Assembly (NCBI GenBank): GCA_035512595.1
Contig: DATKDU010000179.1
Coordinates: forward strand, 1-20,259
DNA: 20,259 nucleotides
Reading direction: 5' to 3'
DNA from: DATKDU01 sp035512595
GTDB taxonomy: Bacteria > Planctomycetota > Planctomycetia > Pirellulales > Pirellulaceae
Part shown: positions 1 to 7,956 of the stretch, in pieces
Position numbering within the stretch: position 1 is the first letter of the stretch
Layout: every line of letters begins with the position of its first letter
Program-made: the position numbers and the translations under genes
Notes under the pieces: model-generated
The model's input: only the letters and a program-made list of their open reading frames with translations
Database searches by the model: none
What the model was told of the DNA's origin: nothing

Positions 1-1541
1 TCGGCCGGATCGACGGCAGCGTGGCGTCGTATCCGCTTGTCGCATCCGGGGAGAGCGAAATGCCGCTGTTCCCGCTGCCGGAAGTGCCGCCGGAGGTGGA
101 CTATGGCCCGCAGCCGCCGATCGACAAGCTTCCGCTCGTCACCGAGAACGAGCCGAACGACGAGCTGCCGCAGGCTGGCGTCATCACCGCGCCGGGCCGG
201 GCCAGCGGGCTGATTCACGTCACGCAGCCCGGTCAGATGTACGACGAGGACCTGTACCGCTTCGACGCCAAGAGCGGCGACCAGTGGATCCTCGAGACGA
301 ATGCCGCTCGCAGCGGTTCGCCGCTGGACACAAAAATCGAGGTGCTCGACTCGGCCGGCAATCCGGTGCCGCGGCTCCTTCTGCGGGCCGTCCGCGACAG
401 CGTGATCGAGTTCCGTGGAATGAATGGCGAGCAGCGCGGGGTGCGGCTGGCCAACTACGAGGAAATGCTTCTCAACGAGTACGTCTACCTCAGCGGCGAA
501 GTGATCAAGCACTACCAGCAGCGCCGCGGGCCCGATGCCGACTCGCAGTTCTATCCGGAGAACGGCAATCGCTGGGCGTACTTCGACACGACGAGCCGGG
601 CGCATGCCCTGGGGGAGCCGGGGTATGTCGTCGTGCCGTACGCCGTCGGCACCGACCTGCCCAACAACGGCCTGCCGGTCTTCACGGTGAACTACGAGAA
701 CGACGACGAGTCGCAGCGCAAGCTGGGGAAGGATTCGCGGCTGACGTTCGTCGCGCCGCAGGACGGGACGTACTTTGTTCGCGTCAGCGACGTCCGTGGA
801 TTTTCCGGCGACAACTTCAAGTACGAGCTGATCATCCGCCGGCCTGTGCCGGATTTCAAAGTGACGTTGAATGTGAAGGACCCGACGATTCCCGCCGGCA
901 GCGGCAAGCAGTTCACGGTCAAGGCCGAGCGGATCGACAATTTTCAGGGGCCGATCCGCGTGGACATCAGCGGCCTGCCGCCGGGATTTGCGGCGACGAG
1001 CCGGCTGGTGATCCAGGAAGGGCTGACCGAAGCCCACGGGGTGATCAACGCGCTGGCCGATGCACCGGCGACTACCGAGGAAAACTGGGGAGCGACCAAG
1101 ATCACGGCCACGGCAACCATCGTCGGCAAGGAGATCGCGCACGAGGTCAATAACTTGGGCACGGTCAAGCTGGGGGACAAGCCGAAGGTGATCGTCCACC
1201 TGGAGCTGGTCGATCAGCAGGTCACTGCCGGCAACATAGCGTCGGGGTTTCCGCAGCCGCCGGAGCTGGCCATCGCCCCCGGCGGCTCAGTCACCGCCAA
1301 GCTGCGCGTCGAGCGGTTTGGCTTCGACGACCGGATTCCCTTTGACGTGGCCAATCTGCCGCACGGCATCATCGTCGATGACATCGGCCTGTCGGGCGTG
1401 CTCGTCCGCGAGAAGGAAACCGAGCGGACCATTTCGCTGCGGGCCGAGCCGTGGGTCCCCGAGCAGACCCGGGTTTTCTTCGCGGTGGGCCAGGTGGAAG
1501 GGAACCAGGTTTCCTGCCCGATGGTGCTGCATGTGAGATAG
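1..1541 (+). CDS. PPC-domain (pre-peptidase C-terminal) secreted protein, 5'-truncated by the window
   Basis: The reading frame is open from base 3 to the TAG at 1539-1541, so the gene starts upstream; the GTG at 21 is probably an internal valine. The visible part begins with a Pro-rich linker. It continues with TENEPNDELPQAG, the usual entry to a bacterial pre-peptidase C-terminal (PPC) domain, then a beta-rich stretch with DLYRFDAKSGDQW. A second such unit ends with GTYFVRVSDVRGFSGDNF. The remainder is Ig-like/beta-sandwich sequence (for example VDISGLPPGFAATS). No catalytic domain is visible here. PPC domains usually sit on secreted or surface proteins, and large proteins of this layout are common in planctomycetes, so an extracellular adhesive or accessory role is inferred. 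I cannot say what the missing N-terminal part carries. Confidence 0.85.
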   Translation, partial: GRIDGSVASYPLVASGESEMPLFPLPEVPPEVDYGPQPPIDKLPLVTENEPNDELPQAGVITAPGRASGLIHVTQPGQMYDEDLYRFDAKSGDQWILETNAARSGSPLDTKIEVLDSAGNPVPRLLLRAVRDSVIEFRGMNGEQRGVRLANYEEMLLNEYVYLSGEVIKHYQQRRGPDADSQFYPENGNRWAYFDTTSRAHALGEPGYVVVPYAVGTDLPNNGLPVFTVNYENDDESQRKLGKDSRLTFVAPQDGTYFVRVSDVRGFSGDNFKYELIIRRPVPDFKVTLNVKDPTIPAGSGKQFTVKAERIDNFQGPIRVDISGLPPGFAATSRLVIQEGLTEAHGVINALADAPATTEENWGATKITATATIVGKEIAHEVNNLGTVKLGDKPKVIVHLELVDQQVTAGNIASGFPQPPELAIAPGGSVTAKLRVERFGFDDRIPFDVANLPHGIIVDDIGLSGVLVREKETERTISLRAEPWVPEQTRVFFAVGQVEGNQVSCPMVLHVR

Positions 1542-1590
1542 CGGCACCCTTCCTCCAGAACGACGAGTCAGGTGTGGAGAGTGAAGTGCA

Positions 1591-2463
1591 ATGCTTGCTT
1601 TGGATAGTCCACGTTGGACAGCACTGAACCACGCATATGGTTCGGCAGCTGATGTGCCGGACCTAATTCGCGCGATTGCTGAAGAGACGGTCCCGCGTTT
1701 TTCAAATCATGTGGCTGTGGCTCGGAGCAATCCATCACCGTGGGAATGGGTCTATTCGTGTCTTTGCCATCAATACACTGTTTATTCGGCAACTTATGCT
1801 GCGTTTCCGCACATTGTCGCCATCGCTAACGCCGACGGGGTCGAAAAACGAATCGAAACGCTGCTTCTCGCTGGCGTCATTCGCGTCCATGGAGTAACCG
1901 ACGGTGTGATTCCAGCCGATTTGGTGGATGATTTCGAACTCGCAATGAGAACGGTTCGTCACTGGTCGCTGCAGACAGTAAGGTCCGCCAAACTTGATGA
2001 CCAATCGTCGCTCCCCTGTTTGGTTCAGGCATTTGGCGCTCTTCGTCATCCAAAGTCTGCACACGTCTGCGCGGTTGAACGGCTCAGCGATGGTGACTGC
2101 GAACTGGAAATCGATGAATGTCCAAACTGCCGAGAGTACTTTCTGGTGGAAATGACAACCGATGGTCCGATAAGCATGCCGTGCGATGGTCGTGGAGTGC
2201 CGATTCGGCAGCGTTCGAAAGTTCTTGCCGTTGACCGGTCAGGCTATCCTTCGCGAATCCAAAAGGGGCGGTTGGTTCTGCAACGGATCGACGACCCTGA
2301 CTGGCCAATTGCATCGACCCCTGATGTCCTAGCAGCACTTGCGGCTGAACGCGGGGCGGTCGATCTTGCAACGCGAATCATTGACGTCGATGCGTCGGTT
2401 GCTTGTCCGGCTTGTAGCTGTGTGACTAAACTGGCGGACGCGCTTGCTCATGATTCGTGCTGA
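1591..2463 (+). CDS. Uncharacterised protein with two CxxC pairs, AT-richer than its neighbours
   Basis: This 290-residue soluble protein has no signal peptide or membrane segment. The N-terminus (LDSPRWTALNHAYGSAADVP, then WEWVYSCLCHQYTVYSATYA and AAFPHIVAIA) resembles a widespread uncharacterised bacterial family that I recognise only by pattern, helical and possibly HEAT-like. The C-terminal half has C177-x2-C180 (CPNC) and C272-x2-C275 (CPAC), spaced as for a zinc site. Codon use is visibly less GC-rich than that of the genes on both sides. The start at 1591 follows GAGAGTGAAG, a weak ribosome binding site. It is separated from the ThuA gene by 53 bases. The composition suggests an acquired or accessory gene. 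No function is assigned; a role as an immunity or regulatory partner would be speculation. Confidence 0.75.
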   Translation: MLALDSPRWTALNHAYGSAADVPDLIRAIAEETVPRFSNHVAVARSNPSPWEWVYSCLCHQYTVYSATYAAFPHIVAIANADGVEKRIETLLLAGVIRVHGVTDGVIPADLVDDFELAMRTVRHWSLQTVRSAKLDDQSSLPCLVQAFGALRHPKSAHVCAVERLSDGDCELEIDECPNCREYFLVEMTTDGPISMPCDGRGVPIRQRSKVLAVDRSGYPSRIQKGRLVLQRIDDPDWPIASTPDVLAALAAERGAVDLATRIIDVDASVACPACSCVTKLADALAHDSC

Positions 2464-2516
2464 GCCGTTTCCCCTAACCACGCGATTCAACAGAGTTCCC
2501 ATTACGGAGTAGACTG

Positions 2517-3380
2517 ATGAAACTAGCACTGCTTGCCTGCATTGGACTTGTTTCATTCACGATTGCGACCGTTTCCCTCGCCGACGAACCCGCCAAAAAA
2601 CCCGGCGGCTACCGCGTCCTGATGATCACCCAGAGCGCCGGCTTCAAGCACGGCTCGGTGACGCGGAAGGAAGGCCAGCTCGCACCCGCCGAGCAGGCGG
2701 TCACCGAGATTGGCATTCGCAGCAATCTCTTCCGCACCGACTGCTCGCAAGACGCGGCGAAGGACTTCACCAAGGAAAACCTCCAGAACTACGATATCGT
2801 GTTCTTCTACACGACCGGCAACCTGCCGATCAAAGAGGAGCACCTCAAGTATTTCTACGAAGAGTGGATCACCAAGAAGGGGCACGGCTTCATCGGCGCC
2901 CACTCGGCGGCTGACACCTATCACAACGACAAGCGCTACTGGGACATGCTCGGCGGCACGTTCGACGGTCATCCCTGGAATGCCGGCGACCGGGTGACGA
3001 TCACCGTCCACGACCAGAAACACCCTGCCAGTCGGATGTGGGGGGCCGAATTCGAGATCCAGGACGAGATCTACCAGTTCAAGAACTGGCAGCCCGAGAA
3101 AGTCCGCGTCCTGATGAGCCTCAACATGGAGAAGACGAAGCTCAAGAAGCCGCGGCACGTTCCCATCCTGTGGGTCAAGAACTACGGCGAAGGCAAAGTG
3201 ATGCACATGAGCCTGGGGCACAACGAGAGCGTCTGGACCAACGAGAAATACCAGGAGTCGCTCCTCGGCGGCATCAAATGGGTCCTCAATCTGGAAGAAG
3301 GGGACGCCACGCCGAATCCGGAGCACTCCAAGGCCGAAGAGGAGAAGGCCAAGGCGGCAGCCGAGGCCGCGGGGAAGTAG
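2517..3380 (+). CDS. ThuA-like domain protein, secreted
   Basis: This is a 287-residue protein with an N-terminal signal peptide (residues 1-22, hydrophobic core LALLACIGLVSFTIATVSLA, likely cut before DE). The rest matches the ThuA-like family (trehalose utilisation, glutamine-amidotransferase-like fold). Visible elements are YRVLMITQSAGFKHGS at 32-47, GFIGAHSAADTYH at 124-136, FDGHPW at 149-154, DEIYQF at 183-188 and LWVKNYGEGKVMHMSLGHNE from 218. The Lys/Ala/Glu-rich tail (residues 270-287) looks disordered. GGAG lies 8 bases before the ATG. Planctomycetes carry many ThuA-like proteins, often near sugar-catabolism genes; the reaction is not established for this group. The CRTAC1 gene follows after 9 bases, which suggests co-transcription. 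Confidence 0.88.
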   Translation: MKLALLACIGLVSFTIATVSLADEPAKKPGGYRVLMITQSAGFKHGSVTRKEGQLAPAEQAVTEIGIRSNLFRTDCSQDAAKDFTKENLQNYDIVFFYTTGNLPIKEEHLKYFYEEWITKKGHGFIGAHSAADTYHNDKRYWDMLGGTFDGHPWNAGDRVTITVHDQKHPASRMWGAEFEIQDEIYQFKNWQPEKVRVLMSLNMEKTKLKKPRHVPILWVKNYGEGKVMHMSLGHNESVWTNEKYQESLLGGIKWVLNLEEGDATPNPEHSKAEEEKAKAAAEAAGK

Positions 3381-3389
3381 GGGTGCTGC

Positions 3390-5201
3390 ATGACCGCTCG
3401 TCGCGCTCTGGCGCTCTGTGGCATCGCTGCGGTTTTCGCGGTGGCCGCCTACGGGCTATGGCGATATGCCTTCCCAACACCTTCGGCAAGCCGGGCCAAA
3501 TCCACATCAGTAAACGAAGCGCCCCCCCTCTTTGAAGAAATCACCAGCACCACTGGGATCGACTTCCAGCACTGGTGCGGCGATGGAGGGAAGTTTTACT
3601 TTCCGGAGGTCATGGGGTCGGGCATCGCCCTGTTCGATTACGATCGGGACGGCTATCTGGACCTGTTTGTCGTGCAAGGAATGCCGGCGATAACTGGCGG
3701 AGCAGACCGTTCTACCGGTAAACAGCCTGCGAAAGCGTCCGCATCGAGCCGTCTCTATCGCCAGGAGAAAGACGGCCGGTTTGTGGACGTGACGGAGGAA
3801 GCGGGGCTGATGGATGAGGAGCCCTACGGCATGGGGGTCGCCGTCGGCGACGTCAACAACGACGGCTGGCCCGATTTGTACGTGACCAAGTTCGGCCGCG
3901 ACCGGCTGTTTCTCAATCGCCAAGGACGCTTCGAGGATATCACCGCATCCGCCGGCATTGACAATCCGCGCTGGGGCACCAGCGTGTGCTTCATCGATTA
4001 CGATCGCGACGGCTGGCTCGACATCTTCGTGACCAACTACGTGGACTATTATCCCTCGCAGCGCTGCATCGAACCCAATGGCTCCGAGGACTACTGTCAT
4101 CCCGGCGAGTTCTCCCCCGCACCCGCGAAGCTTTATCGAAATGTCACGGCAACGATGGCGCCAAGCGGCAGCGAATCGGAAAACGAAGGTGTGCCCGCCG
4201 TCCGCTTTCAGGATGTGAGTTTCGAGATGGGCATCGACGGCAAGCCTGGTCCCGGCCTGGGGGTCGTGCCGGGAGATTTCAATGGCGACGGCTGGCCCGA
4301 TCTGTATGTAGCCAACGACGCGGCGGCCAATTTCTTGTGGATCAATCAACAGGGAAGCAAATTTGTCGATGAAGCGGTCGTCGGGGGCGCCGCCTGCGAC
4401 ATCGCCGGCAAGCCGCAGTCGAGCATGGGGGTCGCCAGCGGAGACATCAACGGCGACGGAATGAACGAGTTGTTCACGACCCATCTGGACGGCGAATACA
4501 GCACGCTCTACGTGCAACTCGCCGCCGCCAGCTTTGAGGATCGCACGGCGCGGGCCGGCCTGGCCGGCGCAACGATTCCCTTCACGGGTTTCGGCACCGC
4601 CTTTCTGGACATGGACCTGGACGGCAATCTCGATTTAGCCATTGCCAATGGCCGCGTGCGACGCCCGGACAGGGACCGAGCACCGCCAGCCGATCCGGCC
4701 GCTTTTTGGCGCGCCTATGCCGAGCCGAATCAACTGTTTCTCGGCGATGGCAAGGGGGGATTCGCCCTAGTCGCTTCCGCTCAGCCGTTCTGTGCCGAGC
4801 CGCACGTCGCCCGTGGGCTGGCCGTGGGCGACCTGGATAACGATGGCGACCTGGACCTGGTGACCTCGGAGATCAACGGCCCGCTGCGCGTCTTTCGAAA
4901 TGTGGCCCCCCGTGCGGGGAACTGGCTGATGGTGGCGGCCATCGATCCGCAGCGCGGCGGCCGCGACGCCTACGGCGCAGTGCTGACCGTCGAGGCCGGC
5001 GGCAAACGGTGGTCGCGCGACATCAACCCGGCTTACAGTTATCTTTCCAGCAACGACCCGCGAGCGCATTTTGGCCTCGGCCAGGTGGACTCCGTTGACC
5101 GCATCATCGTGCGCTGGCCCGACGGCAGTGAGGAATCTTTCGCCGGAGGCCCCGCAAACCGCCTGGTCACTGTCCGCCAGGGAGAAGGGAATCCTCCATG
5201 A
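3390..5201 (+). CDS. CRTAC1 family protein: FG-GAP/VCBS repeats with C-terminal ASPIC/UnbV domain
   Basis: This 603-residue protein has an N-terminal signal or anchor (residues 5-25, LALCGIAAVFAVAAYGLW). Seven DxDxDGxxD-type calcium-binding loops of FG-GAP/VCBS repeats are visible, at about residues 83, 154, 203, 296, 352, 407 and 481 (for example DYDRDGYLDLFV, DFNGDGWPDLYV, DLDNDGDLDLV). These indicate a seven-bladed beta-propeller. Residues 510-600 form an ASPIC/UnbV domain (NWLMVAAIDP, AYGAVLTVEAGGKRW, AHFGLGQVDSVDRIIVRWPDG). It probably acts outside the cytoplasmic membrane in binding or adhesion; no enzyme motif is visible. The stop overlaps the start of the TPR gene (ATGA), so the two are translationally coupled. 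CRTAC1-TPR pairs and fusions are typical of planctomycetes and acidobacteria. Confidence 0.92.
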   Translation: MTARRALALCGIAAVFAVAAYGLWRYAFPTPSASRAKSTSVNEAPPLFEEITSTTGIDFQHWCGDGGKFYFPEVMGSGIALFDYDRDGYLDLFVVQGMPAITGGADRSTGKQPAKASASSRLYRQEKDGRFVDVTEEAGLMDEEPYGMGVAVGDVNNDGWPDLYVTKFGRDRLFLNRQGRFEDITASAGIDNPRWGTSVCFIDYDRDGWLDIFVTNYVDYYPSQRCIEPNGSEDYCHPGEFSPAPAKLYRNVTATMAPSGSESENEGVPAVRFQDVSFEMGIDGKPGPGLGVVPGDFNGDGWPDLYVANDAAANFLWINQQGSKFVDEAVVGGAACDIAGKPQSSMGVASGDINGDGMNELFTTHLDGEYSTLYVQLAAASFEDRTARAGLAGATIPFTGFGTAFLDMDLDGNLDLAIANGRVRRPDRDRAPPADPAAFWRAYAEPNQLFLGDGKGGFALVASAQPFCAEPHVARGLAVGDLDNDGDLDLVTSEINGPLRVFRNVAPRAGNWLMVAAIDPQRGGRDAYGAVLTVEAGGKRWSRDINPAYSYLSSNDPRAHFGLGQVDSVDRIIVRWPDGSEESFAGGPANRLVTVRQGEGNPP

Positions 5202-6556
5202 GCGGCTCGCGGAGTGCCAAAGCTCGCCAAGCGGATCATCCCGCTCCCCGGCGGACGGTGCGGTGGCGGCTCGTTGTGCTCCTCCTTCTGGCAGGGGTGG
5301 CCGTGGCCGCGAACGCCGCCTGGTGGCTGGCGCGCCCTCAGCTCGCCCCGCTGCCCTCCATCCCCATGGACCAGCTTGAGCCTCGTGTCGCCGGCATCGC
5401 CGCCGCCGCCTTGGCGGGGGTCGAGCAGGACGGCCGTTCGGCGATGGCCTGGGGGGATCTGGGCGCGGTGCTCCGGGCGCATGACCTGGGTCCCCAGGCC
5501 AATGTCTGCTTTCGCAACGCAGAATTGCTGGATAACGACGATTATCGCTGGCCGTATTATTTGGGCGTCAGCTTGAGCGTTACCGATTTGGAAAGTGCCG
5601 TGGAATGTTACCGCCGCGCAGCACAGCGGGCGGGCGACCGGCCCCACGTCCATCTCCGGCTGGCGGAGGCGCTCTTGGACCGCGGAATGCCGGCGGAGGC
5701 GGAACCGGTCATCGAGCGTGTCCTTGCATCCCATCCGACCGATGCGCGGGCGCAGCTTGCCAAAGCTCGCTGTCTGTTTTCCCAGGAGAAGCTGCAAGAA
5801 AGCCGAACGTGGGCCGAAAAAAGCGCCGCTGCTGCCCCCGACATGCGAGCGACGCACTTGCTGCTGGCGCAACTGTGCCGCCGGCTGAACGATGAGGCTG
5901 GTCAAGACCGGGCGCTGGAGGCGCTGGCGTCCATCCCGGCGGAAATCACCCCCTGGAGCGATCCCGACGTGGCGGCACTGCTCGGCCTGCGCCAGGATCG
6001 TGCGGCCCGGCTCAGGTCGGCCGCCGAATTGGCTCGCAGCGGGCTGACCGCCTCGGCAACGGCCGCGCTGAGCGAGTTGGCGCAGGAGTCGGATCCGACG
6101 GCCAGCGCTGCGCTGGCGCTGGCGGATGCCCTCGTTGACGATCGCAAGTACGCACAGGCCGAGAAACTGCTGCGCGAGTACCTGCGGGATCAGACGGACG
6201 ACGAGCGGATTCGCTTTCGACTGGGCGTTGCTTGTTTTCAGCAAGGAAACTATCCGCAGGCGGCGGAAGAATTTCGCCGGACCATCGGCCTCAAGCCAGA
6301 CAGCTTCATGGCGCATTACAACCTGGGGCATGCCTTGCAAAAATGCCGCGACGCGCAAGGGGCCAAAGAGGCGTTTCTGGCCGCGGTCCGACTGCGGCCC
6401 GGACATGGATTGGCCCGGGCGAACCTGGCCGCGTTGTGGCTGAAAGAGGGAAACCGGGAGGAAGCGCGGCACCACCTGAACGTAGCGGCAAAGCTAATCC
6501 CAGATGATCCGACGGTCCGCAGCTTGATCCGTCAACTGGGTCCGTCCACGCCGTAA
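5198..6556 (+). CDS. Tetratricopeptide repeat protein with N-terminal membrane anchor
   Basis: This 452-residue protein starts with a basic stretch (PRRTVRWR) followed by a hydrophobic segment at residues 25-45, giving a signal anchor with the bulk outside the cytoplasm. Helical TPR units follow from about residue 80 to the end. The clearest are residues 338-366 (FRLGVACFQQGNYPQAAEEF), 372-400 (HYNLGHALQKCRDAQGAKEA) and 406-434 (ARANLAALWLKEGNREEARH). Earlier units around 150-180 and 184-214 are weaker. TPRs mediate protein-protein contacts, so a scaffold for the upstream CRTAC1 protein is the natural inference; the two genes overlap by 4 bases. The gene ends 4 bases from the end of queE on the opposite strand. 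Confidence 0.9.
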   Translation: MSGSRSAKARQADHPAPRRTVRWRLVVLLLLAGVAVAANAAWWLARPQLAPLPSIPMDQLEPRVAGIAAAALAGVEQDGRSAMAWGDLGAVLRAHDLGPQANVCFRNAELLDNDDYRWPYYLGVSLSVTDLESAVECYRRAAQRAGDRPHVHLRLAEALLDRGMPAEAEPVIERVLASHPTDARAQLAKARCLFSQEKLQESRTWAEKSAAAAPDMRATHLLLAQLCRRLNDEAGQDRALEALASIPAEITPWSDPDVAALLGLRQDRAARLRSAAELARSGLTASATAALSELAQESDPTASAALALADALVDDRKYAQAEKLLREYLRDQTDDERIRFRLGVACFQQGNYPQAAEEFRRTIGLKPDSFMAHYNLGHALQKCRDAQGAKEAFLAAVRLRPGHGLARANLAALWLKEGNREEARHHLNVAAKLIPDDPTVRSLIRQLGPSTP

Positions 6557-6560
6557 AGTC

Positions 6561-7247
6561 TTACGTTCCCCGCACCGCCCCGAACCACTCGATGTGCTTG
6601 CGGGGGCAGAATACCAACGAATGATCGCGGCAATAACCCACCAGCCAGGCTTCCTTGGCCGCCAACTCGGCCGGGTGGACCCCCTGGGGCATCAGCAGCA
6701 CGCGCCCGCGGTCGATGCCAGGAAAGTCCGTCAAGTAGCGTTCCACATCCTGACAATCCTCTGGAGCATCCACCACGAACTTGAGCTGCCAGGGATGCTC
6801 GTCCATGAGCCGCCGGACGACGTCCGGGGAGTGCCGCGTCCGCTCGTGGCGGATCGCCCAGTTGCCGGCGCGTTCTTGAGTCGGGGTGGAATTGGCCAGC
6901 TTGGGACTGATCGACATCAGGTCGCAGCGGACCGGCAGGTAGAGCGTTCCCGCGGTTTCAATCGTGATATGCCGCCCGCCGTCTTGCAGCCTCTGGCAGA
7001 GCGGTATCAACTCGGCATGGAGCATCGGCTCGCCGCCGGTCACCACGACGTGCTGGGCAGCCAGCCGATCGACCTGGGCCACGATGTCGTCCAGCGGCCA
7101 GTCTTCCCCTTCCGGCGTCCAGGACGTGTAGGGCGTGTCGCAAAACCAGCAGCGCAGATTGCACCCCGATGCCCGGATGAAGACGCTCGGAGTCCCCGTC
7201 AATAGCCCTTCCCCCTGAACGGATCGATAGATTTCAGCCAGCCGCAC
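6561..7247 (-). CDS. queE: 7-carboxy-7-deazaguanine synthase
   Basis: This 228-residue radical SAM enzyme converts 6-carboxy-5,6,7,8-tetrahydropterin to 7-carboxy-7-deazaguanine (CDG), in the queuosine/7-deazaguanine pathway. The cluster motif is C29-x3-C33-x2-C36 (CNLRCWFCDT). The N-terminus EIYRSVQGEG (5-14) and SVFIRASGCNL are QueE hallmarks, and TGGEP at 70-74 is the SAM-binding GGE(P) motif. ITIETAGT and SISPKL also match the family. Length is normal for QueE. Translation starts at GTG 7247-7245, with GGAG 9 bases before it. It is divergent from queF, the last step that makes preQ1, so the two probably share control. Confidence 0.95.
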   Translation of the reverse strand: MRLAEIYRSVQGEGLLTGTPSVFIRASGCNLRCWFCDTPYTSWTPEGEDWPLDDIVAQVDRLAAQHVVVTGGEPMLHAELIPLCQRLQDGGRHITIETAGTLYLPVRCDLMSISPKLANSTPTQERAGNWAIRHERTRHSPDVVRRLMDEHPWQLKFVVDAPEDCQDVERYLTDFPGIDRGRVLLMPQGVHPAELAAKEAWLVGYCRDHSLVFCPRKHIEWFGAVRGT

Positions 7248-7252
7248 GCCAA

Positions 7253-7316
7253 AGTTCTCCAGATTGCCAATTTGGTATTATCCGAAATCCAGCCTTGGGC
7301 CGTAAGGAGCCGCCTG
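7253..7316. promoter_or_regulatory. Divergent queE/queF promoter region
   Basis: The 69-base spacer holds both promoters. For queF (plus) there is an extended -10, TGg-TATTAT, at 7273-7281. For queE (minus) there is TTACGG (7305-7300), a 17-base spacer and GATAAT (7282-7277). The two -10 elements overlap on the same bases, and the queE -35 overlaps the queF ribosome binding site. These are visual matches only. Confidence 0.4.
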
Positions 7317-7688
7317 ATGAGTGCCGACCCCCGCTCGATCCTGGAAACCTTTGAGAATCAGCACCCGGATCGCGATTATGTGATCGAGATCGTCTGCCCG
7401 GAGTTCACCTCCGTGTGCCCCAAGACGGGGCAGCCCGATTTCGGAACGCTGACCATTACATACACTCCGAATTCCCGCTGCGTGGAGCTGAAAAGCCTCA
7501 AAATCTACTTACAGAGCTTCCGCAACGAAGGAGTTTTCTACGAAAACGTGACCAATCGGATCTTTGACGACCTGACGGCTCTCCTCCAGCCCCGGTCCCT
7601 GAGGGTGGCTGCCGCATTTACCCCCCGCGGGGGAATCAGCACGACGGTCACGGTCGCTCGGCAATCGGCCCCTCTCTCGCCCACGTGA
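7317..7688 (+). CDS. queF: NADPH-dependent 7-cyano-7-deazaguanine reductase (preQ1 synthase), type I
   Basis: This 123-residue enzyme reduces the nitrile preQ0 to preQ1, the base inserted into tRNA for queuosine. The ATG at 7317 is chosen over upstream in-frame starts because AAGGAG (7304-7309) lies 7 bases before it and the family begins there. Visible motifs are TSVCPKTGQPDFG, with the nucleophile Cys34 and Asp41 spaced as in Bacillus QueF (Cys55/Asp62), and ELKSLKIY (57-64), the QueF signature. The stretch YENVTNRIFDDL follows, with Glu76 at the substrate-binding Glu97 position. The residue before it is Tyr75 where the Bacillus enzyme has His. The unimodular length identifies the type I enzyme. 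Other pathway genes (queD, queC) are not in the window. Confidence 0.95.
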   Translation: MSADPRSILETFENQHPDRDYVIEIVCPEFTSVCPKTGQPDFGTLTITYTPNSRCVELKSLKIYLQSFRNEGVFYENVTNRIFDDLTALLQPRSLRVAAAFTPRGGISTTVTVARQSAPLSPT

Positions 7689-7739
7689 CGGTAATCCATG
7701 TCAGTTCAGACTTTACGCGCCGCATTTAGCGAAACTAGA

Positions 7740-7768
7740 TTGCTTTTCAGGGGTTAACAGGGTAGAAA
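7740..7768 (+). promoter_or_regulatory. Candidate promoter of DUF1559 copy 1
   Basis: TTGCTT (7740-7745), a 17-base spacer and TAGAAA (7763-7768). The -10 matches the one proposed for DUF1559 copy 3. Transcription from here would give a leader of about 180 bases that contains the hairpins at 7856-7925. The -35 is weak. Confidence 0.3.
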
Positions 7769-7855
7769 GAAGGGCGTGGTGGACGACCTATGAGTGGGGC
7801 GAGGTCTTTCGGCCTTTCCAGGAATCGCTGGGCAGCGAGCGAAGGTTGCTGCGGC

Positions 7856-7925
7856 ATGTCGTGAGGGCGCGACATATCGCTGGTTCCATTTTGGCGTATC
7901 CCTGCCGCCGTGGCGGCAGCTTTTT
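7856..7925 (+). promoter_or_regulatory. Structured leader of DUF1559 copy 1, ending in a terminator-like hairpin
   Basis: Hairpin I has ATGTCG (7856-7861) pairing with CGACAT (7870-7875). Hairpin II has CTGCCGCC (7902-7909) pairing with GGCGGCAG (7912-7919), with the loop opening to 4 bases, followed by C and TTTTT. The hairpin ends 37 bases before the ATG at 7957. It could stop read-through from queF or act as an attenuator in the DUF1559 leader. Copies 2 and 3 have a hairpin at the same place. Confidence 0.5.
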
Positions 7926-7956
7926 GTTCGTTTCTTTTCGTGGAAGGGTGAGCCCT

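Noticed and set aside
2553..3326. Minus-strand frame opposite the ThuA gene
   Set aside because: It is a Val/Leu-rich shadow of the codon pattern; the plus strand carries a signal peptide and family motifs.
5039..6475. Long minus-strand reading frame opposite the TPR gene
   Set aside because: It is a shadow of GC-rich codons; the product is Arg/Gln/Gly-rich with no recognisable domain, and the plus-strand TPR protein is clear.
7253..7316. preQ1 riboswitch upstream of queF
   Set aside because: The leader left after the candidate -10 is only about 30 bases, with no visible pseudoknot stem; too short for a credible aptamer.
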